Shown here: one piece after another, positions 1 to 11,599 of the stretch | Position numbering within the stretch: the stretch's first letter is position 1 | Layout: each line of letters opens with the position of its first letter | Assembly (NCBI RefSeq): GCF_051020985.1 | Contig: NW_027475138.1 | Location: 3,720,001 to 3,784,000 of the forward strand | Reading direction: 5' to 3' | DNA from: Nomia melanderi | Lineage: Eukaryota; Arthropoda; Insecta; Hymenoptera; Halictidae | DNA length: 64,000 nt | Notes under the pieces: generated by a model | Databases searched by the model: none | Told to the model about the DNA's origin: nothing | The model's input: the letters and a program-made list of their open reading frames with translations, nothing else | Position numbers and translations under genes: made by a program

Positions 1-613
1 GGAACGACCTCGGACCACAAGGGGCCGAGAAAACCACAGTCTCATGGGGCCGGACACTCAGGGTCAGGGGAAAATCCAATATAGATCTGGTGATATCTCG
101 GGTGCTATTACAGATAGCGCAATAAATCAAAGTGCATTGTCTGTAGGAGGCCCTGGCGCATGAATCTGTGCAGCGGGAACGACCTCGGACCACCAGGGGC
201 CGAGAAAACCACAGTCTCATGGGGCCGGACACTCAGGGTCAGGGGAAAATCCAGTATATATCTCTTGATATCTCGGGTGCTATTAGAGATAGCGCAATAA
301 ACCAAAGTCAATTATCTGCAGGAGGCCCTGGCGCATGTATCTGTGCAGCGGGAACGTCCTCGGACCTCCAGGGGCTGAGACAACCACCGTCACATGGGGC
401 CGGACACTCAGGGTCAGGGTAAAATCCAATATATATCTGGTGATATCTCGGGTGCTATTACAGATAGCGCAATAAATCAAAGTGCATTGTCTGTAGGAGG
501 CCCTGGCGCATGAATCTGTGCAGCGGGAACGACCTCGGACCACCAGGGTCCGAGAAAACCACCGTCTCATGGGGCCGCACACTCAGGGTCAGAGTAAAAT
601 CCAATATATACCT

Positions 614-788
614 GGTGATATCTCGGGTGCTATTACAGATAGCGCAATAAATCAAAGTGCATTGTCTGTAGGAGGCCCTGGCGCATGAATCTGTGCAGCG
701 GGAACGACCTCGGACCACCAGGGGCCGAGAAAACCACAGTCTCATGGGGCCGGACACTCAGGGTCAGGGGAAAATCCAATATATATCT
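614..788 (+). repeat. Representative consensus-like 175-bp monomer
   Basis: This copy is close to the apparent consensus and serves as a coordinate frame. In order it holds an EcoRV-type GATATC (617-622), overlapping CTCGGG (622-627), AATAAA (646-651), a GT-rich stretch, the GGCCCTGGCG core (673-682), a short inverted repeat CTCGG (709-713) with CCGAG (725-729), then CCAAT (776-780) running into TATATAT. A hand count gives 92 G+C of 175 and 8 CpG, against about 12 expected from base composition. The choice of monomer start is arbitrary. No match to the 17-bp CENP-B box core was found in it on either strand. Confidence 0.9.
646..651 (+). other. AATAAA hexamer, present in nearly every monomer
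   Basis: The hexamer lies at offset 33-38 of the monomer and recurs about every 175 bp on this strand, both in monomers reading AATAAATC and in those reading AATAAACC. A GT-rich stretch follows within about 10-25 bases. This is the arrangement of a vertebrate-type polyadenylation signal, but presence of the motif does not show use. A few monomers have lost it (for example at 2221, AAGAAA, and 6422, ATATAC). Confidence 0.4.
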
Positions 789-3704
789 GGTGATATCTCG
801 GGTGCTATTAAAGATAGCGCAATAAACTAAAGTGAATTATCTGCAGGAGGCCCTGGCGCATGAATGTGTGCAGCAGGAACGACCTAGGACCACCCGGGGC
901 CGAGAAAACCACAGTCTCATGGGGCCGGACACTCAGGGTCAGGGGAAAATCCAATATATATCTGGTGATATCTCGGGTGCTATTAGATATAGCGCAATAA
1001 ATCAAAGTGCATTGTCTGTAGGAGGCCCTGGCGCATGAATCTGTGCAGCGGGAACGACCTCGGAACACCAGGGGCCGAGAAAACCACCGTCTCATGGGGC
1101 AGGACACTCAGGGTCAGTGAAAAATCCAATATATATCTGGTGATATCTCGGGTGCTATTACAGATAGCGCAATAAATCAAAGTGCATTGTCTGTAGGAGA
1201 CGCTGGCGCATGAACCTGTGCAGCGGGAACGTTATCGGACCACCAGGGGCCGAGAAAACGACCGTCTCATCGGGCCGGACGCTCAGGGTCAGTGAAAAAT
1301 ACAATATATATCTGGTGATATCTCGGGTGCTATTAGAGATAGCGCAATAAACCGAAGTGAATTATCTGCAGGAGGCCCTGGCGCATGAATCTGTGCAACG
1401 GGAACGACCTCGGACCACCAGGGGCCGAGAAAACCACAGTCTCATGGGGCCGGATACTCAGGGTCAGGGGAAAATCCAATATAGATCTGGTGATATCTCG
1501 GGTGCTATTACAGATAGCGCAATAAATCATAGTGCATTGTCTGTAGGAGGCCCTGGCGCATGAATCTGGCCAGCGGGAACGACCTCGGACCACCAGCGGC
1601 CGAGAAAACCACCGTCTCATGGGGCCGGACACTCAGGGTCGGGGAAAAATCCAATATACATCTGGTGATATCTCGGGTGCTATTAGAGATAGCGCAATAA
1701 AACAAAGTGAATTGTCTGCAGGAGGCCCTGGCGCATGAATGTGTGCAGCGGGAACGACCTCGGACCACCAGGGGCCGAGAAAACCGCAGTCTCATGGGGC
1801 CGGACAGTCAGGGTCAGGGAAAAATCCAATATATTTCTGGTGATATCTCGGGTTATATTACAGATAGAACAATAAATCAAAGTGCATTGTTTGTAGGAGG
1901 CCCTGGTGCATGAATCTGTGCAGCGGGAACGACCTGGGACCACCAGGGGCCGAGAAAACCACCGACACATGGGGCCGGACAATCAGGGTCAGGGAAATGT
2001 CCAATATATATCGGGTGATATCTCAGGTGCTAGTAGAGATAGCGCAATAAACCAAAGTGAATTATCTGCAGGAGGCCCAGGCGCATGAATCTGTGAAGCG
2101 GGAGCGACCTCGAACCACCAGGGGCCGAGGAAACCACCGTCTCATGGGGCCGGACACTCAGGCTCAGGGAAAAATACAATATATATCTGGTGATATCTCG
2201 GGTGCTATTACAGATAGCCCAAGAAATCAAAGTGCATTGTCTGTATTAGGCCCCGGTGCATGAATCTGTGCAGCGGGAACGACCTCGGACCACCAGGGGC
2301 CGAGAAAACCACCGTCTCATGGGGCCGGACACTCAGGGTCAGGGAAAAATCCAATATATATCTGGTGATATCTCGGGTGCTATTACAGATAGCGCAATAA
2401 ATCAGAGTGCATTGTCTGTAGGAGGCCCTGGCGCATGAATCTGTGTAGCGGGAACGACCTCGGACCACCAGAGGCCGAGAAAACCACAGTCTCATGGGGC
2501 CGGACACTCAGGGTCAGTGAAAGATCCAATATATATCTGGTGGTATCTCGGGTGCTATTACAGATAGCGTAATAAATCAAAGTGCATTGTCGGTAGGAGG
2601 CCCTGGCGCATGAATCTGTGCAGCGGGAACGACCTCGGACCACCAGGGGCCGGGAAAACCACAGTCTCATGGGGCCGGACACTCAGGGACAGGGGAAAAT
2701 CCAATATATATCTGGTGATATCTCGGGTGCTATTACAGATAGCGCAATAAATCAAAGTGCATTGTCTGTAGGAGGCCCTGGCGCATGAATCTGTGCAGCG
2801 GGAACGACCTCGGAACACCAGGGACCGAGAAAACCACCGCCTCATGGGGCCGGACACTCAGGGTCAGTGAAAAATCCAATATATATGTGGTGATATCTCG
2901 GGTGCTATTACAGATAGCGGAATAAATCAAAGTGCATTATCTGTAGGAGACCCTGGCGCATGAATCTGTGCAGCGGGAACGACCTCGGAACACCAGGGAC
3001 CGAGAAAACCACCGTCTCATGGGGCCGGACACTCGGGGTCAGTGAAAAATCCAATATATATGTGGTGATATCTCGGGTGCTATTACAGATAGCGCAATAA
3101 ATCAAAGTGAATTATCTGCAGTAGGCCCTGGCGCATGAATCTGTGCAGCGGGAACGACCTCGGACCACCAGGGGCCGAGAAAACTACCGTCTCATGGGGC
3201 CGGTCACTCAGGGTCAGTGAAAAATGCAATATATATCTGCTGATATCTCGGGTGCTGTTAGAGATAGCGCAATAAACCAAAGTGAATTATCTGCAGGAGG
3301 CCCTGGCGCATGAATCTGTGCAGCGGGAACGACCTCGGACCACCAGGGGCCAAGAAAACCACCGTCTCATGGCGCCGGACACTCAGGGTCAGGGAAAAAT
3401 CCAATATATATCTGGTGATATCTCGGGTGCTATTTGAGATAGCGCAATAAATCAAAGTGCATTGTCTGTAGGAGGCCCAGGCGCATGAATCTGGCCAGCG
3501 GGAACGACCTCGGACCACCATGGGCCGAGAAAACCACAGTCTCATGGGGCCGGACACTCAGGGTCAGGCGAAAATCCAATATATATCTGGTGATATCTCG
3601 GGTACTATTACAGATAGCGCAATAAACCAAAGTGCATTGTCTGTAGGAGGCCCTTGCGAATGATTCTGTGCCGCAGGAACGACCTCGGACCACGAGTGGC
3701 CGAG

Positions 3705-3757
3705 AAAATTACAGATATTCGGAATCCCTAACCCAAGGTCATGTAAAAATCCAGCAA
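3705..3757 (+). repeat. Divergent monomer subtype, copy 1
   Basis: The stretch between the CCGAG half of the short inverted repeat and the CCAAT/TATA part is replaced at the same length by a sequence containing TTACAGATATTCGGAATC and CCCAAGGTCATG. About a third to a half of these positions differ from the consensus while the flanks are ordinary. This copy has CCCTAACCC where the others read CCGTCACCC. Confidence 0.85.
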
Positions 3758-4579
3758 ATATCTGGTGATATCTCGGGTGCTATTAGAGATAGCGTAATAA
3801 ACCTAAGTGCATTGTCTGTAGGAGGCCCTGGCGAATGAATCTGGTCAGCGGGAACGACCAAGGACCACCAGGGGCCGAGAAAACCACCGACTCACGGGGC
3901 CGGACACTCAGGGTCAGGGGAAAATCCAATATATATCTGGTGATATCTCGCGTGCTATTAGAGATAGCGCAATAAACCAAAGTAAATTATCTGCAGGAGG
4001 CCCTGGCGCGAGCATCTGTGCAGCGGGAACGACCTCGGACCACCAGGGGCCAAGAAAACCACCGTCTCATGGCGCCGGACACTCAGGGTCAGGGAAAAAT
4101 CCAATATATATCTGGTGATATCTCGGGTGCTATTAGAGATAGCGCACTAAATCAAAGTGCATTGTCTGTAGGAGGCCCAGGCGCATGAATCTGGCCAGCG
4201 GGAACGACCTCGGACCACCAGGGGCCGAGAAAACCACAGTCTCATGGAGCCGGACACTCAGGGTCAGGGAAAAATCCAATATATATCTGGTGATATCTCG
4301 GGTGCTATTACAGATAGCGCAATAAATCAAAGTGCATTGTCTGTAGGAGGCCCAGGCGAATGAATCTGTGCAGCGGGAACGACCTCGGACCACCAGGGGC
4401 CGAGAAAACCACCGTCTCATGGATCCGGACACTCAGGGTCAGGGGAAAATCCATTATATATCTGGTGATATCTCGGGTGCAATTACAGATAGCGCAAGAA
4501 ACCAAAGTGCATTGTCTGTAGGAGGCCCTTGCGAATGAATCTGTGCCGCAGGAACGACCTCGGACCACCAGTGGCCGAG

Positions 4580-4637
4580 AAAATTACAGATATTCGGAAT
4601 CCGTCACCCAAGATCATGTAAAAATCCAGCAAATATC
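4580..4637 (+). repeat. Divergent monomer subtype, copy 2
   Basis: Same divergent core as copy 1, 875 bp (5 monomers) further on. It reads AAGATCATG where the others read AAGGTCATG, and AGCAAATATCTGG next to the TATA part. Flanking monomer sequence is ordinary. Confidence 0.85.
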
Positions 4638-5454
4638 TGGTGATATCTCGGGTGCTATTAGAGATAGCGCAATAAATCAAAGTGCATTGTCTGTAGGAGG
4701 CCCAGGCGAATAAATCTGGCCAGCTGGAACGACCTCGGACCACCAGGGGCCGAGAAAACCACAGTCTCATGGGGCCGCACACTCAGGGTCAGGGTAAAAT
4801 CCAATATTTATCTGGTGATATCTCGGGTGCTATTACAGATAGCCCAATAAATCAAAGTGCATTGTCGGTAGGAGGCCCTGGCGCATGAATCTGTGCAGCG
4901 GGGACGACCTCAGACCACCAGGGGCCGGGAAAACCACAGTCTCATGGGGCCGGACACTCAGGGTCAGGGGAAAATCCAATATATATCTGGTGATATCTCG
5001 GGTGCTATTAGAGATAGCGCAATAAACCAAAGTGAATTATCTGCAGGAGGCCCTGGCGCATGCATCAGTGCAGCGGGAACGACCTCGGACCACCAGGGGC
5101 CAAGATAACCACCGTCTCATGGTGCCGGACACTCAGGGTCAGGGAAAAATCCAATATATATCTGGTGATATCTCGGGTGCTATTAGAGATAGCGCAATAA
5201 ATCAAAGTGCATTGTCTGTAGGAGGCCCAGGCGCATGAATCTGGCCAGCGGGAACGACCTCGGACCACCAGGGGCCGAGAAAACCACAGTCTCATGGGGC
5301 CGGACACTCAGGGTCAGGGGAAAATCCAATATATATTTGGTGATATCTCTGGTGCTATTACAGATAGCTTAATAAATCAAAGTGCATTGTCTGTAGGAGG
5401 CCCAGGCGAATGAATCTGTGCAGCGGTAACGACCTCGGACCACCAGGGGCCGAG

Positions 5455-5512
5455 AAAATTATAGATATTCGGAATCCGTCACCCAAGGTCATGTAAAAAT
5501 CCAGCATATATC
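5455..5512 (+). repeat. Divergent monomer subtype, copy 3
   Basis: Third copy, again 5 monomers after the previous one. It starts AAATTATAGATATTCGG and ends AGCATATATCTGG. The regular 875-bp spacing of copies 1-3 hints at a former 5-monomer higher-order unit. Confidence 0.85.
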
Positions 5513-8050
5513 TGGTGATATCTCGGGTGCTATTACAGATAGCGCAATAAATCAAAGTGCATTGTCTATAGGAGGCCCTGGCGCATGAATCTGTGCAGCG
5601 GGAACGACCTCGGAACACCAGGGACCGAGAAAACCACCGTCTCATGGGGCCGGACACTCGGGGTCAGTGAAATATCCAATATATATGTGTTGATATCTCG
5701 GGTGCTATTAGAGATAGCGCAATAAACCATAGTGAATTATCTGCAGGAGGCCCTGGCGCATGAATCTGTACAACGGGAGCGACCTCGGACCACCAGGGGC
5801 CGAGAGAACCACAGTCTCATGGGGCCGGACACTCAGGGTCAGGGGAAAATCCAATATAGATCTGGTGATATCTCGGGTGCCATTACAGATAGCGCAATAA
5901 ACCAAAGTGAATTATCTGCAGGAGGCCCTGGCGCATGAATCTGTGCAAGGGGAACGACCTCGGACCACCAGGGGCCGAGAAAACCACAGTCTCATGCGGC
6001 CGGACTGTCAGGGTCAGGGAAAAATTCAATATATATCAGGTGATATCTCGGGTGCTATTAGAGATAGCGAAATAGATCAAAGTGCATTGTCTGCAGGAGG
6101 CCCTGGCGCATAAATCTGTGCCGCGGGATCGACCTCGGACCACCAGGGGCCGAGAAAACCACCGACACATGGGGCCGGACACTCAGGGTCGAGGAAAAAT
6201 TCAATATATATCTGGTGATATCTCGGGTGCTCTTACAGATAGCGCACTAAACCAAGCTGAATTATCTGCAGGGGGCCCTGGCGCATGAATCTGTGCAGCG
6301 GGATCGACCTCGGACCACTAGGGGCCGAGAAAATCACCGTCTCATGGGGCCGGATTGTCAGGGTCAGGGAAAAATCCAATATATATCTGGTGACATCTCG
6401 GGTGCTATTAGAGATAGCGCAATATACCAAAGTGAATTATCTGCAGGAGGGCCTAGCGTATTAATCTGAGCAGCAGGAACGACCTCGGACCACCAGGGGC
6501 CGAGAAAGCCACCGTCTCATGGGGCCGGACACTCAGGGTCAGGGGAAAATCCAATATGTATATGGTTATATCTCGGGTGCTATTAGAGACAGCGCAATAA
6601 ATCAAAGTGCATTGTCTGTAGGAGGCCCTGGCGCATGAATCTGTGCAGCGGGAACGACCTCGGACCACCAGGGGCCGAGAAAACCACAGTCTCATGGGGC
6701 CGGACACTCAGGGTCAGGGGAAAATCCAATATATATCTGGTGATATTTCGGGTGCTATTAGAGATAGCGCAATAAATCAAAGTGCATTGTCTGTAGGAGG
6801 CCCTGGCGCATGAATCTGTGCAGCGGGAACGACCTCGGAACACCAGGGACCGAGAAAACCACCGCCTCATGGGGCCGGACACTCAGGGTCAGTGAAAAAT
6901 CCAATATATATGTGGTGATATCTCGGGTGCTATTACAGATAGCGCAATAAATCAAAGTGCATTGTCTGTAGGAGACCCTGGCGCATGAACCTCTGCAGCG
7001 GGAACGACCTCTGACCACCAGGGGCCGAGAAAACGACCGTCTCATGGGGCCGGACGCTCAGGGTCAGTGAAAAATCCAATATATATCTGGTGATATCTCG
7101 GGTGCTATTAGAGATAGCGCAATAAACCAAAGTGAATTATCTGCAGGAGGCCCTGGCGCATGAATCTGTGCAACGGGAACGACCTCGGACCACCAGGGGC
7201 CGAGAAAACCACAGTCTCATGGGGCCGGACACTCAGGGTCTGGGGAAAATCCAATATAGATCTGGTGATATCTCGGGTGCTATTACAGATAGCGCAATCA
7301 ACCAAAGTGTATTGTCTGCAGGAGGCCCTGGCGCATGAATCTGTGCAACGGGAACGACCTCGGACCACCAGGGGCCGAGAAAACCACAGTCTCATGGGGC
7401 CGGACACTCAGGGTCAGGGGAAAATCCAATATAGATCTGGTGATATCTCGGGTGCTATTAGAGATAGCGAAATAAACCAAAGTGAATTATCTGCAGGAGG
7501 CCCTGGCGCATGAATCTGTGCAGCGGGAACGTCCTCGGACCTCCAGGGGCCGAGACAACGACCGTCTCATGGGGCCGGACACTCAGGGTCAGGGTAATAT
7601 CCAATATATATCTTGTGATATCTCGGGTGCTATTACAGATAGCGCAATAAATCAAAGTGCATTGTCTGTAGGAGGCCCTGGCGCATAAATGTGGCCAGCG
7701 GGAACGACCTCGGACCATCAGGGGCCGAGAAAACCACCGACTCATGGGGCCGGACACTCAGGGTCAGGGGAAAATCCAATATTTATCTGGTGATATCTTG
7801 GGTGCTATTACAGATAGCGCAATAAATCAAAGTGCATTGTCTGTAGGAGGCCCTGGCGCATGAACCTGTGCAGCGGCAACGACCTCGGACCACCAGGGGC
7901 CGAGAAAACCACAGTCTCATGGGACCGGACACTCAGGGTCAGGGGAAAATCCAATATATATCTGGAGATATCTCGGGTGGTATTAGAGATAGCGCAATAA
8001 ACCAAAGAGAATTATCTGCAGGAGGCCCTGGCGCATGAATCTGTGCATCG

Positions 8051-9855
8051 GGAACGACCTCGGACCACAAGGGGCCGAGAAAACCACAGTCTCATGGGGC
8101 CGGACACTCAGGGTCAGGGGAAAATCCAATATAGATCTGGTGATATCTCGGGTGCTATTACAGATAGCGCAATAAATCAAAGTGCATTGTCTGTAGGAGG
8201 CCCTGGCGCATGAATCTGTGCAGCGGGAACGACCTCGGACCACCAGGGGCCGAGAAAACCACAGTCTCATGGGGCCGGACACTCAGGGTCAGGGGAAAAT
8301 CCAGTATATATCTCTTGATATCTCGGGTGCTATTAGAGATAGCGCAATAAACCAAAGTCAATTATCTGCAGGAGGCCCTGGCGCATGTATCTGTGCAGCG
8401 GGAACGTCCTCGGACCTCCAGGGGCTGAGACAACCACCGTCACATGGGGCCGGACACTCAGGGTCAGGGTAAAATCCAATATATATCTGGTGATATCTCG
8501 GGTGCTATTACAGATAGCGCAATAAATCAAAGTGCATTGTCTGTAGGAGGCCCTGGCGCATGAATCTGTGCAGCGGGAACGACCTCGGACCACCAGGGTC
8601 CGAGAAAACCACCGTCTCATGGGGCCGCACACTCAGGGTCAGAGTAAAATCCAATATATACCTGGTGATATCTCGGGTGCTATTACAGATAGCGCAATAA
8701 ATCAAAGTGCATTGTCTGTAGGAGGCCCTGGCGCATGAATCTGTGCAGCGGGAACGACCTCGGACCACCAGGGGCCGAGAAAACCACAGTCTCATGGGGC
8801 CGGACACTCAGGGTCAGGGGAAAATCCAATATATATCTGGTGATATCTCGGGTGCTATTAAAGATAGCGCAATAAACTAAAGTGAATTATCTGCAGGAGG
8901 CCCTGGCGCATGAATGTGTGCAGCAGGAACGACCTAGGACCACCCGGGGCCGAGAAAACCACAGTCTCATGGGGCCGGACACTCAGGGTCAGGGGAAAAT
9001 CCAATATATATCTGGTGATATCTCGGGTGCTATTAGATATAGCGCAATAAATCAAAGTGCATTGTCTGTAGGAGGCCCTGGCGCATGAATCTGTGCAGCG
9101 GGAACGACCTCGGAACACCAGGGGCCGAGAAAACCACCGTCTCATGGGGCAGGACACTCAGGGTCAGTGAAAAATCCAATATATATCTGGTGATATCTCG
9201 GGTGCTATTACAGATAGCGCAATAAATCAAAGTGCATTGTCTGTAGGAGACGCTGGCGCATGAACCTGTGCAGCGGGAACGTTATCGGACCACCAGGGGC
9301 CGAGAAAACGACCGTCTCATCGGGCCGGACGCTCAGGGTCAGTGAAAAATACAATATATATCTGGTGATATCTCGGGTGCTATTAGAGATAGCGCAATAA
9401 ACCGAAGTGAATTATCTGCAGGAGGCCCTGGCGCATGAATCTGTGCAACGGGAACGACCTCGGACCACCAGGGGCCGAGAAAACCACAGTCTCATGGGGC
9501 CGGATACTCAGGGTCAGGGGAAAATCCAATATAGATCTGGTGATATCTCGGGTGCTATTACAGATAGCGCAATAAATCATAGTGCATTGTCTGTAGGAGG
9601 CCCTGGCGCATGAATCTGGCCAGCGGGAACGACCTCGGACCACCAGCGGCCGAGAAAACCACCGTCTCATGGGGCCGGACACTCAGGGTCGGGGAAAAAT
9701 CCAATATACATCTGGTGATATCTCGGGTGCTATTAGAGATAGCGCAATAAAACAAAGTGAATTGTCTGCAGGAGGCCCTGGCGCATGAATGTGTGCAGCG
9801 GGAACGACCTCGGACCACCAGGGGCCGAGAAAACCGCAGTCTCATGGGGCCGGAC
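8051..9855. repeat. 46-monomer spaced higher-order block, right copy
   Basis: Exact-looking copy of 1-1805 at a spacing of 8050 bp, which is 46 monomers. The match stops sharply at 9856, where this copy continues into ordinary monomers while the left copy enters diverged ones with a TATATTTCTGG and GGGTTATATTACAG signature. A sharp end to perfect identity suggests recent unequal exchange or gene conversion rather than an old HOR unit. The last 300 bp are also nearly copied at 18486 onward. Confidence 0.9.
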
Positions 9856-10149
9856 ACTCAGGGTCAGGGGAAAATCCAATATATATCTGGTGATATCTCG
9901 GGTGCTATTACAGATAGAGCAATAAATCAAAGTGCATTGTCTGTAGGAGGCCCTGGCGCATGCATCTGTGCAGCGGGAACGACCTAGGACCACCAGGGGC
10001 CGAGAAAACTACAGTCTCATGGTGCCGCACACTCAGGGTCAGGGGAAAATCCAATATATATCTGGTGATATCTCGGGTGCTATTAGAGATAGCGCAATAA
10101 ACCAAGGTGAATTATCTGCAGGAGGCCCTGGCGCATGAATCTGTGCAAC

Positions 10150-11458
10150 GGGAACGACCTAGGACCACCAGGGGCCCAGAAAACCACAGTCTCATGGGGC
10201 CGGACACTCAGGGTCAGGGGAAAATCCAATATATATCTGGTGATATCTCGGGTGCTATTAGAGATAGAGCAATAAATCAAAATGCACTGTCTGTAGGAGG
10301 CCCTGGCGCATGAATCTGTGCAGCGGGAACGACCTCGGAACACCAGGGGCCGAGAAAACCACCGTCTCATGGGGCAGGACACTCAGGGTCAGTGAAAAAT
10401 CCAATATATATCTGGTGATATCTCGGGTGCTATTACAGATAGCGCAATAAATCAAAGTGCATTGTCTGTAGGAGACGCTGGCGCATGAACCTGTGCAGCG
10501 GGAACGTTCTCGGACCACCAGGGGCCGAGAAAACGACCGTCTCATGGGGCCGGACGCTCAGGGTCAGTGAAAAATCCAATATATATCTGGTGATATCTCG
10601 GGTGCTATTAGAGATAGCGCAATAAACCAAAGTGAATTATCTGCAGGACGCCCTGGCGCATGAATCTGTGCAACGGGAACGACCTCGGACCACCAGGGGC
10701 CGAGAAAACCACAGTCTCATGGGGCCGGATACTCAGGGTCAGGGGAAAATCCAATATATATCTGGTGATATCTCGGGTGCTATTAGAGATAGCGCAATAA
10801 ATCAAAGTGCATTGTCTGCTGGAGGCCCTGGCGCATGCATCAGTGCAGCGGGAACGACCTAGGACCACCAGGGGCCCAGAAAACCACAGTCTCATGGGGC
10901 CGGACACTCAGGGTCAGGGGAAAATCCAATATATATCTGGTGATATCTTGGGTGCTATTAGAGATAGAGCAATAAATCAAAATGCATTGTCTGTAGGAGG
11001 CCCTGGCGCATGAATCTGTGCAGCGGGAACGACCTCGGAACACCAGGGGCCGAGAAAACCACCGTCTCATGGGGCAGGACACTCAGGGTCAGTGAAAAAT
11101 CCAATATATATCTGGTGATATCTCGGGTGCTATTACAGATAGCGCAATAAATCAAAGTGCATTGTCTGTAGGAGACGCTGGCGCATGAACCTGTGCAGCG
11201 GGAACGTTCTCGGACCACCAGGGGCCGAGAAAACGACCGTCTCATGGGGCCGGACGCTCAGGGTCAGTGAAAAATCCAATATATATCTGGTGATATCTCG
11301 GGTGCTATTAGAGATAGCGCAATAAACCAAAGTGAATTATCTGCAGGACGCCCTGGCGCATGAATCTGTGCAACGGGAACGACCTCGGACCACCAGGGGC
11401 CGAGAAAACCACAGTCTCATGGGGCCGGATACTCAGGGTCAGGGGAAAATCCAATATA
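10150..11458. repeat. 4-monomer (700 bp) tandem unit, two copies
   Basis: 10150-10758 and 10850-11458 match with few differences (for example GCACTG against GCATTG near 10280 and 10980, and CTCGGG against CTTGGG near 10945). The unit carries a recognisable order: a CCTAGG...GGCCCAG monomer, a GGAACACC...GGGGCAGG monomer, a GAGACGCTGG monomer, then a GTTCTCGG...CGACCG...GACGCTC monomer. The first part recurs near 14525 and 16450 inside the 11-monomer units. Confidence 0.8.
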
Positions 11459-11599
11459 GATCTGGTGATATCTCGGGTGCTATTACAGATAGCGCAATAA
11501 ATCATAGTGCATTGTCTGTAGGAGGCCCTGGCGCATGAATCTGGCCAGCGGGAACGACCTCGGACCACCAGGGGCCGAGAAAACCGCAGTCTCATGGGG

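Larger units (their letters stand above)
1..1805. repeat. 46-monomer spaced higher-order block, left copy
   Basis: This stretch, about ten monomers, reads the same as 8051-9855. Private variants shared by both include CACAAGG near the left edge, TCTCTTGATATC (about 273 and 8323), CAGCAGGAACGACCTAGG (about 870 and 8920), a monomer with AAAGATAGCG and AACTAAAG (about 820 and 8870), and GTTATCGG (about 1231 and 9281). I saw no difference until 1806 (CAGTCA here, CACTCA at 9856). The block starts at or before the window edge, so its left limit is unknown. Confidence 0.9.
1806..8050. repeat. Heterogeneous satellite segment, about 36 diverged monomers
   Basis: Monomers here differ from one another more than in the blocks on either side and I found no long near-identical partner in the window. 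Length stays exactly in phase. Features of note are a run of monomers with CAGGGACCGAG and TATATGTGG (about 2800-3070, recurring near 5600 and 6850), loss of the start-like ATG to GCGAATG in several (3657, 4369, 4533, 5407), and three copies of the divergent monomer type listed separately. It looks like an older, less recently homogenised part of the array. Confidence 0.75.

Noticed and set aside
709..729. Conserved hairpin CTCGG...CCGAG as an RNA structure
   Set aside because: Variants break it without compensation: CTAGG is found with CCCAG or CTCAG (10161-10178, 14536-14553), and CCAAG, CTGAG or CTTGA occur with an intact CTCGG. This argues against selection on pairing.
614..788. CENP-B box
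   Set aside because: The core pattern TTCG-N4-A-N2-CGGG was looked for on both strands of consensus and of the TTCG- or CGAA-bearing variants; the required A and CGGG are not in register in any I checked. A motif scan of all monomers would settle it.
3705..5512. Transposon insertion at the divergent monomers
   Set aside because: The replaced stretch has the same length as the normal one, keeps phase, and has no target-site duplication or terminal repeats; it is a diverged monomer.
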